Below are positions 23,961-31,975 of a stretch of 64,000 nucleotides of DNA, in pieces. The notes beneath the pieces are model-generated. The model saw nothing but the letters and a program-made list of their open reading frames with translations. It had not been told where the DNA came from and searched no databases. The DNA lies in contig JAMPEW010000007.1 in assembly GCA_023664775.1 (NCBI GenBank), positions 1 to 64,000 of the forward strand, read 5' to 3'. The stretch is from Clostridium sp. GTDB lineage: Bacteria > Bacillota > Clostridia > Lachnospirales > Lachnospiraceae. A program made the translations under genes and the position numbers. Position 1 is the first letter of the stretch. Each line of letters starts with the position of its first letter.

Positions 23961-26027
23961 ATGTTATTAAAATTTGATGCATTGGAAGCAGAGGGATGGA
24001 ACGGATTTGTACCGGGCAAATGGCAGAAGGAAGTAGAGGTTAGAGACTTCATTCAAAAAAACTACACTCCATATGAGGGTGATGACACATTCTTAGCTGA
24101 ACCAACACAGAACACGAAGGATTTATGGCAGATGGTTCTCGATCTTTCAAAGAAGGAGAGAGAAGCAGGCGGTGTTCTTGATATGGATACTAAGGTAGTT
24201 TCTACACTTACTTCACACGGTCCTGGCTATCTTGACAAGAGCAAGGAGACTATTGTTGGTTTCCAGACAGATGCACCTTTCAAGAGAGGTATGAACGTAT
24301 ACGGCGGTATCCGTATGGCTATGAAGGCATGTGAGGATAACGGATACAAGGTTGACCCTGAGGTAGTAGAGTTCTTTACTACACATAGAAAAACTCACAA
24401 CGCAGGCGTATTTGATGTATACGATGAAGAAATAAGAAGATGCCGTTCAAATCACATTATTACCGGTCTTCCTGATGCATACGGACGTGGACGTATTATT
24501 GGTGACTACAGAAGGGTTGCCCTTTACGGAATTGATTTCCTCATTGAGGATAAGAAGATTCAGAAGGAGTCCTTCGGTGATGTTTACACTGATGACGTTA
24601 TAAGAGGCAAGGAAGAAATTTCAGAGCAGATAAGAGCACTTGGCGAATTAAAGAAGATGGCAGCAGCATATGGCATTGATATTTCCAAGCCTGCAAAGAA
24701 CGTGCAGGAGGCTATTCAGGCAGTTTACTTCGGCTATCTTGGAGCAGTTAAGGAGCAGAACGGTGCAGCTATGTCACTTGGCCGTACAGCTACTTTCCTC
24801 GATGTTTACGCTGAGAGAGATCTTAAGAACGGAACATTTACTGAGTCACAGATTCAGGAATTTATTGACCACTTTGTTATGAAATTAAGATGCGTTAAGT
24901 TCGCAAGAACTCCTGAGTACAACTCAATTTTCGCAGGTGATCCTGTATGGGTTACTGAGTCACTTGGCGGTATGGGTGTTGATGGACGTCCACTTGTTAC
25001 AAAGATGAGCTTCAGATATCTTCACACACTTGACAACTTAGGTACTTCACCAGAGCCGAACCTTACGGTTCTCTGGTCAACAAGGCTCCCTGTAAATTGG
25101 AAGCAGTACTGTGCTAAGATGTCAATTAAGTCATCCTCAATTCAGTATGAGAATGATGACCTTATGAGACCACTTCACGGTGACGATTATGGTATTGCAT
25201 GCTGCGTATCATCAATGGTTATCGGTAAGGAAATGCAGTTCTTCGGAGCAAGAGCTAACCTTGCAAAATGTCTCCTTTATTCTATCAACGGTGGTGTTGA
25301 TGAGTGTACAGGAGTACAGGTTGGTCCTAAGTACAGACCTATCACTTCCGAGTACCTTGATTATGATGAGGTTATGGAGAAGTTTGACGATATGATGGAA
25401 TGGCTTGCAAAGGTATATGTAAGTGCACTTAACATCATTCACTACATGCATGATAAGTATGCATATGAGAGAATCCAGATGGCACTTCATGACAGAGATG
25501 TCAAGAGATACTTTGCAACAGGTCTTGCAGGACTTTCCGTTGTTGCTGACTCACTTTCAGCGATTAAGTACGCTAAGGTTAAGGCAATCAGAAATGAGCA
25601 GGGTATCGTTGTAAGCTACGAGACAGAGGGAGATTTCCCTAAATATGGTAACAATGATGACAGAGTTGATAAGATTGCTGCAAGTCTTGTATCAACATTT
25701 ATGCACAAGCTTAGAAAGCATCATGTATACAGAAATGGTTTCCCTACCATGTCAATTCTTACGATTACTTCAAACGTAACTTATGGTAAGAACACAGGAG
25801 ATACTCCTTGTGGAAGAAAGCATGGTCAGCCATTCGCACCTGGTGCAAACCCAATGCATCAGAGAGATACTCATGGTGCACTTGCATCACTTTCATCCGT
25901 TGCTAAGCTTCCATTCATGGATTCACAGGATGGTATTTCAAATACCTTCTCAATTATCCCTGGAGCACTTGGCAAGGAAGATCAGATGTTTGCAGGAGAT
26001 CTTAACGTAGACCTTAAGCTTGACTAA
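23961..26027 (+). CDS. pflB: Pyruvate formate-lyase catalytic core lacking the glycyl-radical domain
   Basis: Converts pyruvate and CoA to acetyl-CoA and formate. The 688-aa protein has the family core, including the adjacent catalytic cysteines in [12 protein letters not shown], and C-terminal landmarks [20 protein letters not shown] and [15 protein letters not shown]. It stops there, about 70 residues short of full-length enzymes (about 740-760 aa). The segment with RVSGYA, which holds the radical glycine, is missing from this chain and is encoded separately at 26333-26572. The stop is a clean TAA at the domain boundary and the downstream bases do not continue the domain in another frame, so this is a split and not a sequencing slip. 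AAAGGAGGAG precedes the ATG. Confidence 0.93.
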   Translation: MLLKFDALEAEGWNGFVPGKWQKEVEVRDFIQKNYTPYEGDDTFLAEPTQNTKDLWQMVLDLSKKEREAGGVLDMDTKVVSTLTSHGPGYLDKSKETIVGFQTDAPFKRGMNVYGGIRMAMKACEDNGYKVDPEVVEFFTTHRKTHNAGVFDVYDEEIRRCRSNHIITGLPDAYGRGRIIGDYRRVALYGIDFLIEDKKIQKESFGDVYTDDVIRGKEEISEQIRALGELKKMAAAYGIDISKPAKNVQEAIQAVYFGYLGAVKEQNGAAMSLGRTATFLDVYAERDLKNGTFTESQIQEFIDHFVMKLRCVKFARTPEYNSIFAGDPVWVTESLGGMGVDGRPLVTKMSFRYLHTLDNLGTSPEPNLTVLWSTRLPVNWKQYCAKMSIKSSSIQYENDDLMRPLHGDDYGIACCVSSMVIGKEMQFFGARANLAKCLLYSINGGVDECTGVQVGPKYRPITSEYLDYDEVMEKFDDMMEWLAKVYVSALNIIHYMHDKYAYERIQMALHDRDVKRYFATGLAGLSVVADSLSAIKYAKVKAIRNEQGIVVSYETEGDFPKYGNNDDRVDKIAASLVSTFMHKLRKHHVYRNGFPTMSILTITSNVTYGKNTGDTPCGRKHGQPFAPGANPMHQRDTHGALASLSSVAKLPFMDSQDGISNTFSIIPGALGKEDQMFAGDLNVDLKLD

Positions 26028-26062
26028 TTAAGGTAAAATCATGAAAGGTTAGGTACAACCTA

Positions 26063-26275
26063 ATGGATAATGGTTTAAGTAATGTAGATGATATAGTTGC
26101 AATGCTTGACAATATGGTGGCAGATGGTCATGGACACATTAATGTGTCCTATGACCCTGACAAAGAAGGAAACGAGGTTGAGACATTAGGATGTCTCGAT
26201 TGTGCAAAGGGTAACCTTGCATGTGCGGTTCCTACGCTCCATGAAGGCATTGACGATGCATTTGAAGAAATTTAA
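26063..26275 (+). CDS. Small Cys-containing protein related to the N-terminal part of the glycyl-radical domain
   Basis: A 70-aa protein between the pyruvate formate-lyase core and its separate radical domain. Residues 7-33 (NVDDIVAMLDNMVADGHGHI followed by NVSYDPD) align with residues 6-33 of the downstream protein ([20 protein letters not shown]). After that it diverges: there is no RVSGYA glycine, and three cysteines appear (Cys44, Cys47, Cys54 in GCLDCAKGNLAC). So it looks like a paralogue that lost the radical site and gained a thiol or metal site. The binding site is weak (AAAGGTTAGG), with a small hairpin TTAGGT-ACA-ACCTAA just before the ATG that could limit translation. The function is unknown. 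Confidence 0.75.
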   Translation: MDNGLSNVDDIVAMLDNMVADGHGHINVSYDPDKEGNEVETLGCLDCAKGNLACAVPTLHEGIDDAFEEI

Positions 26276-26280
26276 TTTTT

Positions 26281-26296
26281 GCTGACATATGTCAGC
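26281..26296. repeat. Perfect 16-bp palindrome between the two small pfl genes
   Basis: GCTGACATATGTCAGC, directly after the stop of the Cys-containing gene and 37 bp before the radical-domain gene. It could be an operator or an mRNA processing hairpin. Confidence 0.6.
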
Positions 26297-26332
26297 ACCA
26301 TAATAATGTTTAGAAATAGGAGGATTATAATT

Positions 26333-26572
26333 ATGGCTAGCACTCAGCAGATTGACAACTTAGTTGGTATGTTAGATGGATATGTAGAAAAAGGTGGATA
26401 CCACCTTAATGTAAATGTATATAACAGGGATACACTCCTTGATGCACAGAAGCATCCTGAGAACTATCCACAGCTTACAATTCGTGTATCAGGATATGCA
26501 GTAAACTTCATTAAGCTTACTCCTGAGCAGCAGGCTGACGTTATCTCACGTACATTCCATGAGGGCATGTAA
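26333..26572 (+). CDS. Free-standing glycyl-radical domain of pyruvate formate-lyase (GrcA/YfiD-like)
   Basis: A 79-aa protein equivalent to the last ~75 residues of full-length pyruvate formate-lyase: [28 protein letters not shown], and RVSGYAV with the radical-bearing Gly54. E. coli GrcA (YfiD) is a spare part of this kind that restores damaged enzyme; here the core lacks its own copy, so this protein should be obligatory. I chose the ATG at 26333 because AGGAGG sits 9 nt upstream; the TTG at 26279 has none. The activase follows at 26693 behind a terminator-like hairpin, consistent with high output of core and radical domain and lower output of activase. Confidence 0.93.
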   Translation: MASTQQIDNLVGMLDGYVEKGGYHLNVNVYNRDTLLDAQKHPENYPQLTIRVSGYAVNFIKLTPEQQADVISRTFHEGM

Positions 26573-26614
26573 TTACTGCTGGTAAGTTGACATATCCTTA
26601 AAATAAGGGTAACA

Positions 26615-26655
26615 TAAAGAGGTACTCAAGGCTTTGGGTGCCTCTTTATTATTTT
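26615..26655 (+). terminator. Terminator or attenuator before pflA
   Basis: TAAAGAGGTACTC (26615-26627) pairs with GGGTGCCTCTTTA (26636-26648) and is followed by a T-rich tail. pflA is 38 bp further on with no clear own promoter, so some readthrough is expected. Confidence 0.75.
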
Positions 26656-26692
26656 AGTAATTTATGTAATAAAAAGTTAGGAGAGATGTGAC

Positions 26693-27448
26693 ATGGAAGG
26701 AATGATACATTCAATAGAAACCTTTGGAACGGTAGATGGTCCCGGTGTGAGATATGTGGTTTTTGTAAAGGGATGTCCAATGAGATGCCAATATTGCCAC
26801 AATCCTGATACATGGGAAATGGCAGGGGGAACGAAAATGTCCACAGATGAAATTCTTGAGGACTATGAGAAATACAAGCCGTTTTTAAAGGGCGGCGGTC
26901 TTACGGTTACTGGTGGGGAGCCTCTTGTGCAGATAGATTTCCTTACAGAGCTTTTTGAAAAAGCAAAGGAAAAGGAAATACACACCTGTCTTGATACCTC
27001 GGGCGTGCTGTTTAGAAGAAGCGTTCCTGAAACCTACGAAAAATATGTAAGGCTTATGAAGTCAACCGATTTGATTATGCTTGACATAAAGCACATCGAT
27101 CCTGAGGAGCACATGAAGCTTACCTCACAGCCAAGTGAAAATATATTTGATTTCCTCAAGTTTTTAGACGAACAGGAAAAGGAAATATGGATTAGACATG
27201 TGCTTGTGCCTGAAATAACGCTTGTGCCTGAATATCTGGAACGGCTTGGACGGTTTATTGCACAGTTTAGGCATATAAAAGCGCTTGATGTTCTGCCTTA
27301 CCATGATATGGGTAAGGAAAAATACAAGAAGCTTGGCATCGATTACGTTTTAAAGGATGTTAAACCTGTAGAAAAGGAACAGGCAATAGAGGCAAGAAAT
27401 ATCATACTTGCTGCAATGAAGGAAGAAAGAAAAAGACTTGATGGATAG
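26693..27448 (+). CDS. pflA: Pyruvate formate-lyase-activating enzyme
   Basis: A 251-aa radical SAM enzyme that installs the glycyl radical. CPMRCQYCHNP is the CxxxCxxC cluster motif (near residue 29), followed by TVTGGEPLVQ (SAM-binding GGE), LDTSG and LMLDIKH-like strands. The length and order are those of ordinary PFL activases. In this locus its target glycine sits on a separate 79-aa protein, so the enzyme must act either on that protein alone or on the assembled complex. AGGAGAG precedes the ATG. Confidence 0.95.
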   Translation: MEGMIHSIETFGTVDGPGVRYVVFVKGCPMRCQYCHNPDTWEMAGGTKMSTDEILEDYEKYKPFLKGGGLTVTGGEPLVQIDFLTELFEKAKEKEIHTCLDTSGVLFRRSVPETYEKYVRLMKSTDLIMLDIKHIDPEEHMKLTSQPSENIFDFLKFLDEQEKEIWIRHVLVPEITLVPEYLERLGRFIAQFRHIKALDVLPYHDMGKEKYKKLGIDYVLKDVKPVEKEQAIEARNIILAAMKEERKRLDG

Positions 27449-27546
27449 CTTTTGGCAAAATAAAAGCATATAATATGCAGGACGTTTTTATAATGGCATG
27501 TTGAAATTCATAACGCAAATATCTTAACGCAAATTACCGAAATTTA

Positions 27547-27575
27547 TTGAAAGCACATTAGAAATATGCTATCAT
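27547..27575 (+). promoter_or_regulatory. Promoter of the putative toxin mRNA
   Basis: TTGAAA, 17-bp spacer, TATCAT, about 65 bp before the small ORF. Confidence 0.6.
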
Positions 27576-27640
27576 GTGAATGGGAACAATCGTGTTACAG
27601 GGTGGCTGACCTCTATTCTACATAGAATGGGGGTGATGCT

Positions 27641-27742
27641 ATGAAAAATCAGAATAATAACGATTTTGATTTTAAGGATTTGATAACCTTTGGTCTTTTC
27701 CTTTTGGCATTGCTTACATTCGTTTTTACGTTTTGTAAGTAA
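27641..27742 (+). CDS. Holin-like type I toxin peptide
   Basis: A 33-aa peptide: a charged N-terminus (MKNQNNNDFDFKD) followed by one TM segment (LITFGLFLLALLTFVFTFCK). GGGGGTGATGCT is directly upstream. The shape, the GGGGTGAT leader and the downstream hairpin with an antisense promoter match the short membrane toxins of Fst/TxpA-like type I systems annotated in Firmicutes as putative holin-like toxin. Excess peptide would depolarise the membrane; an antisense RNA from the opposite strand would block translation. Identification rests on architecture, since the peptide is too short for firm homology. Confidence 0.7.
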   Translation: MKNQNNNDFDFKDLITFGLFLLALLTFVFTFCK

Positions 27743-27752
27743 CCATACATAG

Positions 27753-27792
27753 AAAAACCACCCTATACTTTGACTGAGTGCTGGGTGGTTTT
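27753..27792. terminator. Bidirectional terminator shared by toxin and antisense RNA
   Basis: AAAAACCACCC (27753-27763) pairs with GGGTGGTTTT (27783-27792); T residues follow on both strands. Confidence 0.8.
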
Positions 27793-27843
27793 CTGCCATA
27801 ATCTTGGTCAACCACTTTGTGGGCGGTTGTTCCTTTGCGTTTA
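27753..27843 (-). ncRNA. Putative antisense antitoxin RNA
   Basis: Read on the minus strand: promoter TTGAAT, 17 bp, TATAGT (27844-27872), a start near 27837, about 85 nt of RNA, then the hairpin 27753-27792 (AAAAACCACCC with GGGTGGTTTT) followed by T residues. The hairpin would end both the toxin mRNA and this RNA, so the two overlap at their 3' ends. GGGTGGCTG near the toxin mRNA 5' end and GGGCGGTTG at 27821-27829 are imperfect direct repeats, as in par/fst loci, where they give a second pairing site. Confidence 0.6.
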
Positions 27844-27872
27844 CTATAACATACCCACAACAGTTATTCAAG
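27844..27872 (-). promoter_or_regulatory. Antisense RNA promoter
   Basis: On the minus strand: TTGAAT (27867-27872), 17-bp spacer, TATAGT (27844-27849). Confidence 0.6.
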
Positions 27873-28033
27873 CATTATTTGAAAGCCCTTCCCTTGACAC
27901 CATATATGTTTTGACATGTTTTCACACCCGACAAAAATAAAAGCATATTCAACCTAAAAAGGCTGCTGTTTTCTAAAGCATAAATCTTTCTATTGCCTCA
28001 TATATTTAACCAAATACTTTGGTTTAGGTCTGT

Positions 28034-28804
28034 ATGATTTTTCATAACATTTTTTCAAAGGGAAAAGAAATATTTTATAAAATAAAAACTATGTTTGGGA
28101 AAAGAACAATCCGCTTACTTCTTGGAATTATTTTCATGTTCCTGCTTGTCATTATCAATGTGTGTATATATTTTTCGCAGGCGCTTAAGCTGCCGGAGCA
28201 GATAACGGTGGTTGTGGACGCAGGGCATGGTGGAAATGACCCCGGAAAGGTTGGCATAGGCGGTACGTTGGAAAAGGATATAAATCTTTCCATTGCATTA
28301 AAGCTGAAAACGGAACTGGAGAAAAGGGGCATAAAGGTAATTCTTACCAGAGAAAGCGATACAAGCCTTGCCATAGAGGGCGCCACGAACAAAAAAACCT
28401 CTGATATGAATAAAAGAATGGAAATTACAAACAGTGCAAGAGCCGATTTGCTTGTAAGCGTACACCAAAACAGCTTTACCGACCCGAAAGTGAAGGGGGC
28501 GCAGGTTTTTTACTACAAAAATTCTAAGGAAAGTGAGGATATAGCGGTAACGGTTCAGACAGAGCTTGTAAATTCCTTAGATAAAGACAATAAACGAAAA
28601 GCAAAGGCGAATAATGATTATTATGTCCTTAGAAAAAGTACCTGTCCTGCAATTATTGTGGAATGTGGATTTTTAAGTAATTCTGAGGAGGAGGCAAAGC
28701 TTATTTCCGAGGAATATCAACAGGATATTGCAGAAGCAATTGCAGAGGGAATATATAAGAGCTTGAAGAACAAAGTACCTTCGATGCTGCCGTCCAAATC
28801 TTAG
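28034..28804 (+). CDS. N-acetylmuramoyl-L-alanine amidase, CwlD-like
   Basis: A 256-aa enzyme that cuts the amide between muramic acid and the stem peptide. One N-terminal TM helix (about 26-48, LLLGIIFMFLLVIINVCIYF) anchors it outside the cytoplasmic membrane. The Amidase_3 domain has the zinc ligands in VVDAGHGGNDPG, the Glu in LEKDINLSIALKL, VSVHQNS, and the catalytic Glu in IIVECGFLSN. CwlD makes muramic-delta-lactam in spore cortex, and size and layout fit; a vegetative amidase is possible. No strong binding site is seen before 28034, so the start could be an internal ATG at 28091. Confidence 0.85.
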   Translation: MIFHNIFSKGKEIFYKIKTMFGKRTIRLLLGIIFMFLLVIINVCIYFSQALKLPEQITVVVDAGHGGNDPGKVGIGGTLEKDINLSIALKLKTELEKRGIKVILTRESDTSLAIEGATNKKTSDMNKRMEITNSARADLLVSVHQNSFTDPKVKGAQVFYYKNSKESEDIAVTVQTELVNSLDKDNKRKAKANNDYYVLRKSTCPAIIVECGFLSNSEEEAKLISEEYQQDIAEAIAEGIYKSLKNKVPSMLPSKS

Positions 28805-28842
28805 CAGGCTTCACAGGAAATGTTATTAAATAGTAAAGAAAA

Positions 28843-28874
28843 AGATGTCCGCCTTTTATTAAAGGCGAACATCT
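28843..28874 (-). terminator. Terminator of the yjfB-like gene
   Basis: AGATGTCCGCCTTT and AAAGGCGAACATCT form a stem; on the minus strand it is followed by TTTTCTTT. It overlaps the last codons of the gene. Confidence 0.7.
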
Positions 28875-29044
28875 ATGTTTGCTCCGATATTCGGATTGAC
28901 TGACTGCTCCATCATCTTAGTAATCATGTCACCACTCATTTCCACTGAGTCAAGAGACTTTTTTAACATGGAAATATCAATGGCATCCATTTTTTGTGTA
29001 CCACTGACTGACAAGCTGGTAGGTCCAAGTGAAGTTATGCTCAT
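28859..29044 (-). CDS. YjfB-family putative motility protein
   Basis: A 61-aa protein matching the YjfB motility family: short N-terminus, the helix DAIDISMLKKSLDSVEMSG, and the conserved tail ITKMMEQSVNPNIGANIDVR. Members lie in or near flagellar regulons in Firmicutes; the exact role is not established. I chose the ATG at 29044 because AGGAG is 9 nt upstream; the ATG at 29053 touches that site. It suggests a motile relative, which fits the c-di-GMP enzymes in this window. Confidence 0.85.
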   Translation of the reverse strand: MSITSLGPTSLSVSGTQKMDAIDISMLKKSLDSVEMSGDMITKMMEQSVNPNIGANIDVRL

Positions 29045-29175
29045 AAGATACATCTCCTCTCGAAATTATTTGAATGTATTATAGCCTATTAACCAAATAT
29101 ATGCAATAAAAAAGAAAAAATTTCATAAATTTTTCAAAAACACAAAAAAATAATAAATAATATTACATAAAGTGG

Positions 29176-29204
29176 TTGACAATAATTTTTCTTAGTGTTA
29201 ATAT
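29176..29204 (+). promoter_or_regulatory. Promoter of the SH3-NlpC/P60 gene
   Basis: TTGACA, 17-bp spacer, TAATAT, giving a leader of about 115 nt. Confidence 0.6.
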
Positions 29205-29324
29205 AATTTTGTAATAAGTTGTAACATTTTCGTAACAAATAATCGAATTGTTTTAAGGCAGTATTCTAATTACAATTCAAACGTGAAAACAGCACATTAA
29301 TAGATAAAATTTGGAGGCGGTACC

Positions 29325-30455
29325 GTGCGAAGAACGTGCAGGACATGGATTAAGGTCACAGTGTTATCCGGCATATTTGCATTTGTATCAGGAGCAGTTG
29401 CCTCAAACGCACATGATAGTCTTTATACGGATGAAAATGTAAGCTTGTCAACTGCAATTGACAGATATATAGCATCAGGAACGGATATATTAGAAACAGA
29501 ATATAGTGTAAATGTACAGATTGGTGAGAGTACAAAATTTGTTTTGGCAAATGAAGCCGCAGCTTCAGAAACCGATGCGGAATCTGACACTGAGTCAGAC
29601 ATAAAAGCTGTATTAGAAATTACGGCAGTACCTCAGGAGGAAAATGAACCTGAGACGGAAGAAGTGGAAACCGAGGATAATCAAATGGTTGCAGCGGCAG
29701 AAAGCGGCAATCAGGAAACCTACGATTTCTTCTCGGGCAAGGCAATTGTAGTAGCCTCCGATTATGTAAATATCCGAAAGGGAGCAGGAACAGATAATGA
29801 AATTATTGCGACGATACTTCCGGACGGAATTATAAGGGTAAAAGAGACAGGCAGTGAATGGACATGCATTGTTTCAGCAGGACTTGAGGGATACATAAAA
29901 AATGATTTTCTGCTTTTTGGAAACGAAGCGGCAGATTATGCAATGGCAAACTTGGATGACATAAACGCCACCTACAACGCCATAATGGCGAAGCCTGTTG
30001 AGGATACGACTTCCAATGACGATGGTGGACAGACAAATGACAATTCCACATCACAGACACCTGTTGCTGAGGCGCCTGCTTCAAGCGGTTCGGGCGTGGG
30101 AACTGACATTGCAAACTTTGCGCTTCAATATGTGGGTTATCCTTATGCTTACGGCGGCACAAGCCTTACAAATGGAGCCGATTGCTCAGGCTTTGTAATG
30201 ACCGTCTATAAGAATTTCGGCTACAGCCTGCCTAGAACTGCCAGCGACCAGTCGCGTGTGGGCGTGGAGGTGAGCAGGGAGAACATTCAGCCGGGCGACC
30301 TTATTTTCTACGATTATGGTACGGGAGTGGTACAGCATGTCGGCATATACACTGGAAACGGACAGATGGTACATGCCGCAAATACAAGGCTTGGAATTAT
30401 ATCGGGCAATGCATTTTACAGCTCGGTAATCTCCATCAGAAGAATAGTAAACTAA
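29325..30455 (+). CDS. Secreted SH3-domain NlpC/P60 peptidoglycan endopeptidase
   Basis: A 376-aa exported cell-wall hydrolase. Residues 1-30 form a signal peptide (RTWIKVTVLSGIFAFVSGAV). An acidic, low-complexity stretch (about 75-125) is followed by a bacterial SH3 domain (about 138-196, VVASDYVNIRKGAGTDNEII). A Ser/Thr/Asn-rich linker leads to the NlpC/P60 catalytic domain (about 255-376) with Cys in GADCSGFVM, His in VQHVGIYTG and the third residue in HAAN. It should cut gamma-D-glutamyl-diamino-acid bonds in stem peptides. The start is GTG with GGAGGCGG upstream. It ends at a clear terminator and is a single-gene unit. Confidence 0.92.
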   Translation: MRRTCRTWIKVTVLSGIFAFVSGAVASNAHDSLYTDENVSLSTAIDRYIASGTDILETEYSVNVQIGESTKFVLANEAAASETDAESDTESDIKAVLEITAVPQEENEPETEEVETEDNQMVAAAESGNQETYDFFSGKAIVVASDYVNIRKGAGTDNEIIATILPDGIIRVKETGSEWTCIVSAGLEGYIKNDFLLFGNEAADYAMANLDDINATYNAIMAKPVEDTTSNDDGGQTNDNSTSQTPVAEAPASSGSGVGTDIANFALQYVGYPYAYGGTSLTNGADCSGFVMTVYKNFGYSLPRTASDQSRVGVEVSRENIQPGDLIFYDYGTGVVQHVGIYTGNGQMVHAANTRLGIISGNAFYSSVISIRRIVN

Positions 30456-30477
30456 CACCCCTCTTGATAAATGTGTC

Positions 30478-30516
30478 AAAGGAGCCTTTATTAAAAAATG
30501 AGGCTCCTTTATTTTT
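30478..30516 (+). terminator. Terminator after the NlpC/P60 gene
   Basis: AAAGGAGCCT (30478-30487) pairs with AGGCTCCTTT (30501-30510), then ATTTTTG. Confidence 0.9.
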
Positions 30517-30539
30517 GCTCTAAAATTTTTAGATTTTAT

Positions 30540-30568
30540 GTGACAGAATGTTCCATATTTGGTATACT
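30540..30568 (+). promoter_or_regulatory. Promoter of the aminotransferase gene
   Basis: GTGACA, 17-bp spacer, TATACT, about 48 bp before the start codon. Confidence 0.55.
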
Positions 30569-30615
30569 ATGCTGTAATGAAATAAAAATCAACTTAACAA
30601 AGCGGAGGTAACGAC

Positions 30616-31902
30616 ATGAAGGCATATAAGGATATGAGTAAGGAGGAGCTTCTTACGCTTAAGGATGCTCTTATGGAGGAATATAAAACTGAGGAGGCTA
30701 AGGGACTAAATCTCAATATGGCAAGGGGTAAGCCCGGCTTTTCCCAGCTTGATGTTTCCATGCCGATGCTGGACGTGGTAAACAGCGAGTCGGACATGAG
30801 AACCGTTTTAGGCAATGACGTCCGCAACTATGGAGATTTGGACGGAATTGGTGAGTGCAGGAGGCTTATGGCAGATATGATGTCCGTGGAAAAGGACAAT
30901 GTGGTTGTCTGTGGTAATTCAAGCTTAAATATAATGTATGATACCATATCCCGTTCCATGACGCATGGAGTAAATGGCGCTACGCCTTGGTGCAAGCTTG
31001 ATAAGGTTAAATTTTTATGTCCTGTTCCGGGATATGACAGACATTTTAAGATAACGGAATATTTTGGGATAGAGATGATTAATATTCCGCTTTATGATGA
31101 TGGACCGGATATGGATTTGGTGGAGAAGTATGTAAATAATGATGCTGCTGTCAAGGGTATATGGTGCGTGCCGAAGTATTCTAATCCGACAGGCATTTCC
31201 TATTCCGATGAGGTTGTAAGGCACTTTGCAGGGCTTAAGCCTGCAGCGGAGGACTTCCGTATTTATTGGGACAATGCATATTGCATCCATCATTTATATG
31301 ATGATGTCCATGATGAAATACTTAACATATTGGATGAGTGCGAGAAGGCAGGAAATCCTGATATGGTTTACATTTTTGCTTCCACCTCAAAAATAAGCTT
31401 TCCGGGTTCAGGCGTTTCTGCAATAGCGGCGTCACCTAAAAATATTGAATTTATCATGGGACAGATGACGATACAGACAATCGGGCATGATAAGATAAAT
31501 CAGCTCCGTCACGCAAGATTCTTTAAGGATATAGACGGTTTAAAGGCACATATGAAAATACATGCCAAGCTGCTTCGCCCTAAGTTTGAAGCCGTACTTA
31601 ACACGCTTGAAAAGGAGCTTGCAGGACTTGAAATAGGCAGTTGGATTAAGCCGAGAGGCGGATATTTTATCTCCTTTGATGCAATGCCGGGATGTGCAAA
31701 AAATATAGTTGCAAAATGTAAGTCCCTTGGCGTTATATTAACGGGTGCAGGCGCAACCTTCCCATATGGCAAGGACCCGCAGGATTCCAATATCCGTATA
31801 GCACCGACCTTCCCTACGCCTGAGGAAATGGAGCTGGCGGCAAAAATATTTGTGCTCTGCGTAAAGCTTGCAAGCGTAGAAAAGCTGCTGGAGGAAAAAT
31901 AA
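30616..31902 (+). CDS. Class I aminotransferase, aspartate-aminotransferase subgroup Ic type
   Basis: A 428-aa PLP enzyme of the group related to MocR aminotransferase domains. Seen: NMARGKPGFSQLD near the N-terminus, GNSSLNIMYD, PVPGYDRHF, VPKYSNPTG, YWDNAYCIHHL, and the PLP lysine in STSKISFPGSG. Members transfer the amino group between aspartate and 2-oxoglutarate, though some have broader substrates. CGGAGG precedes the ATG. It sits alone between a promoter and a two-way terminator. Confidence 0.9.
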   Translation: MKAYKDMSKEELLTLKDALMEEYKTEEAKGLNLNMARGKPGFSQLDVSMPMLDVVNSESDMRTVLGNDVRNYGDLDGIGECRRLMADMMSVEKDNVVVCGNSSLNIMYDTISRSMTHGVNGATPWCKLDKVKFLCPVPGYDRHFKITEYFGIEMINIPLYDDGPDMDLVEKYVNNDAAVKGIWCVPKYSNPTGISYSDEVVRHFAGLKPAAEDFRIYWDNAYCIHHLYDDVHDEILNILDECEKAGNPDMVYIFASTSKISFPGSGVSAIAASPKNIEFIMGQMTIQTIGHDKINQLRHARFFKDIDGLKAHMKIHAKLLRPKFEAVLNTLEKELAGLEIGSWIKPRGGYFISFDAMPGCAKNIVAKCKSLGVILTGAGATFPYGKDPQDSNIRIAPTFPTPEEMELAAKIFVLCVKLASVEKLLEEK

Positions 31903-31975
31903 AAAAGATAAAAAGGGGCTGTCACGGTAAGACAACTATGTGCCATACCGTGACAGCCCCTTTATCTTTTTTGTT
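31903..31975. terminator. Long bidirectional terminator between the aminotransferase and hpf genes
   Basis: A stem with GGGGCTGTCACGGTA (left) and TACCGTGACAGCCCC (right), extended by an A-rich and T-rich flank on each side. It serves both convergent genes. Its GGCTGTCAC core matches the terminator at 22511 and the outer arms of the palindrome at 12623-13084. Confidence 0.95.
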
